Below, piece by piece: positions 61,901-64,000 of a stretch of 64,000 bases of DNA. Below the pieces are notes generated by a model. That model made no database searches and had not been told where the DNA came from. It worked only from the letters and a program-made list of their open reading frames with translations. Positions within the stretch are counted from its first letter, which is position 1; each line of letters starts with the position of its first letter. A program made the translations under genes and the position numbers. This stretch comes from Dillenia suffruticosa (lineage: Eukaryota > Streptophyta > Magnoliopsida > Dilleniales > Dilleniaceae). The DNA is taken from NCBI GenBank assembly GCA_033439265.1, contig JAVTVX010000026.1, positions 8,991,001 to 9,055,000 on the forward strand, read 5' to 3'.

Positions 61901-62765
61901 TCTATAGCCAAACCATATCCTTCCACATAGCAAAACCGTGTCATTCTGCTAACCAAACCATATTGTTCGGCATAGCAGAACCATATAGTTCTTCATAACA
62001 GAACCATGTAGTTCTGCTACCAAAACCATTTTACATGTTTTGATTTTCACACAAAAATTAATATTGTCCGGATAATTTTTCCCTTTTGATTTAGAATAGT
62101 TACTGTTGAATGATTATTTAAATATTTAAATACTTCTTAAAGTATACATACAATCAGTAATAAATATAGTTTAATGGATGATTTAGCGTTTAAATATTTT
62201 GTAGTTCTACACTGCACTGCACAACACAAAAAATTAACAAATAATATTTAATTCTGTTTTAACAAATAACTTTTAATATATAACAAACACACCACGCACA
62301 ATACATTTTTAATATAAAAATTTAAATTCAAATGTATTTAAATAAACAACACGGATCAAAATATATTTAAATATAACATACATTTTTTCTTATTCTAATG
62401 CATTTTTTTATTATCATATAATATATTTTATATTAAATGAAAATCTAACTATTTAAATTAATTTTTTTTGTATTTTTCTTCTTATACGATTCTAGATTAC
62501 ATAAAAATGTGTATAACTCTACTTGAATTACATTAAATGTTTAATAATAATTTAGTTTTAGTTTATTATTTAATATTATCATATTCTATTTCAATTTAAT
62601 ATTCTAATCCGATCTCAAATATGTAAATATACATATCCGTATATATACCATGTAGTTCTACCAAAGGCAGGACCACCTTCTGGTTCTCCAAAACACAGAA
62701 CCACCTTATGGGTTTGCAAAACACAGAACTTCATTCTCGTCCTGCACAGCACAGAACTATTTTAT
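61901..62765. repeat. Palindromic array, right block, last part
   Basis: Diverged clusters at about 61905-62035 (CATAGCAGAACCATATAGTT, GTAGTTCTGCTACC) and 62645-62765 (GGTTCTCCAAAACACAGAAC). The AT-rich spacer includes a phrase GATTATTTAAATATTTAAAT (62110) also present near 24580 and 60565. This is the last array seen in the window. Confidence 0.7.
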
Positions 62766-64000
62766 AAAATTAAAACAAAAAAAAGATCAAAAAAATGAAG
62801 AAACTTATTTAATTCTATTTTAAACACTTTTTTTCAATTAACGTATATCTAAAAATTAACGTAATTTTTTTTTGGGTTTCATTTCATTGGTAATAAAAAA
62901 AAAAATTTATACTTCTCCCAAAACTGAAACTAATGAGAAATTTCACGCACAGGGCAACTCCCCTCATTTTACGGCCAAAATCAATACTCTACATGCGCCA
63001 TGCAGGGTATACTCCTCCTAGTTTAAGAAAGTTAGTCAAATTAGTGTCTTCTTTTGACGCCATTGGATATCAAAAGAGTTCAGAGGGATAATGCAGTTTA
63101 AGTTCATAGGTGTTATTTTGGCGCAACAAAATAAAAAATATTATTACTCAAATTATTCAAAAATTTAATTGATAAAATTTTACACGACAGTCTATATCAA
63201 TAAAGAATAAATAATTTCAAATTTGAAATATTTTAATTGGTTAAAATATTGGTCAAATCTAATAAAAAGATTTCATTTGTTACATCAAGCAAATAAATTA
63301 TAAACTAAATCTGAAATGACTGTTTTAAGAATTGATGCATATATTAATATTGACTGTCTTGTAAGTTTTAGTTCAATTCATATATAATTTATTTGATCTA
63401 TATGATATTATTAAAATTTTTCTAAAAATATACTAAAATAATTTTAACCTTTGAATAGTTTGATTTCTCTCTCATTATTCCTACAAAATTGCACGGAAGT
63501 CCAAGTTCAGTCTTAATTTTTTTAGATAAAAAAATATAATCAAATAAAATCGAATTAGGAAAGGAGAATTGAAATGGAGATACTCTACAGGCAGTTCAAG
63601 TCTTAATATTGAAAAAGAAATTAACATTATTATACAAATTGTGAGCATGAGACGAAATCCCTAGATTCTTCAGGATTTCTTCGAAGTCCTCTTCAACTCT
63701 CCTCTTTTTGGCATAAAATTAATTAATTCATTAGTATATTTATTCCAAGTCACTAGAGGTAATTTATTCATCAACGTCTATTTTTTTTAATTAGAAAAAA
63801 TATAAATGAGAGGGTAAAAACTCGCCACATCAAGTGGGAGAAAGTATATTATTTGGACGGGAGGAATCATCAGATGAAATGATGCCATGGAAAATGCCAA
63901 AAAGGGTCGAGAGAGAGAGAGAGAGAGAGAGAGAGATATGGACGGTTAAGTTAATTTAATAGAATAAAATTTTGCATACGCGATGAAGAATTAATTAATA
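62766..64000. other. AT-rich tail of the window, no gene found
   Basis: No coding region, array unit or terminal repeat recognised. It ends with a GA microsatellite. Confidence 0.55.
63909..63938. repeat. (GA)n microsatellite
   Basis: About fifteen GA dinucleotides in a row. Confidence 0.9.

Overview
This is nuclear DNA of a flowering plant, probably a eudicot. It is strongly AT-rich and built almost entirely of transposable elements nested in one another. I see no intact host gene, no tRNA or rRNA gene and no CRISPR array. The plant assignment rests on En/Spm-type CACTA elements with a TNP2 transposase, plant-type Helitrons carrying a separate RPA gene, long Ty3/gypsy-like LTRs, a Ty1/copia gag of the UBN2 type and a plant-specific B3 domain.

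Layout. 1-1549: part of a long LTR (minus strand). 1550 to about 3935: remains of a Ty1/copia element (gag start, primer-binding site, probable LTR). 3936-5819: no gene. 5823-20217: a complete but decayed CACTA element with matching termini (CACTACAAAAAAA) and a GTT target duplication. Its minus-strand TNP2 gene is split by a 4.7-kb solo LTR (12319-16986), and a TNP1-like gene follows on the same strand. 20221-21690: T-rich sequence with a 240-bp duplication and a 320-bp foldback.

21744 to about 62765 is dominated by two related Helitrons in direct tandem. Copy A (about 25050-33070) keeps the leader, the end of the helicase and the RPA gene, but has lost Rep and most of the helicase. Its helicase end is interrupted by a 3.4-kb non-autonomous CACTA (26555-29956). 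Copy B (about 43700-52900) keeps Rep (HUH), the PIF1-type helicase and RPA, all as pseudogenes, followed by a B3-domain gene remnant. Both copies are embedded in unusual arrays. About seventeen clusters of a 26-bp palindromic unit (core GCAGAACCACGTGGTTCTGC) sit in larger repeats of about 0.5-0.8 kb. The array between the copies is split by nested solo LTRs (34330-40718, containing 36214-39589). The right-hand array carries a minus-strand fossil gene (56611-58623) and a SINE-like insertion (55340-55548). From 62766 to the end I see only AT-rich sequence and a GA microsatellite.

The nesting gives a relative history: Helitron pair and arrays first; then the outer LTR and the inner LTR in the middle array, and the small CACTA into copy A; separately, the large CACTA and then an LTR into its TNP2 gene. 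Several insertions are supported by exact target duplications, and two also by an uninterrupted paralogous site in this window.
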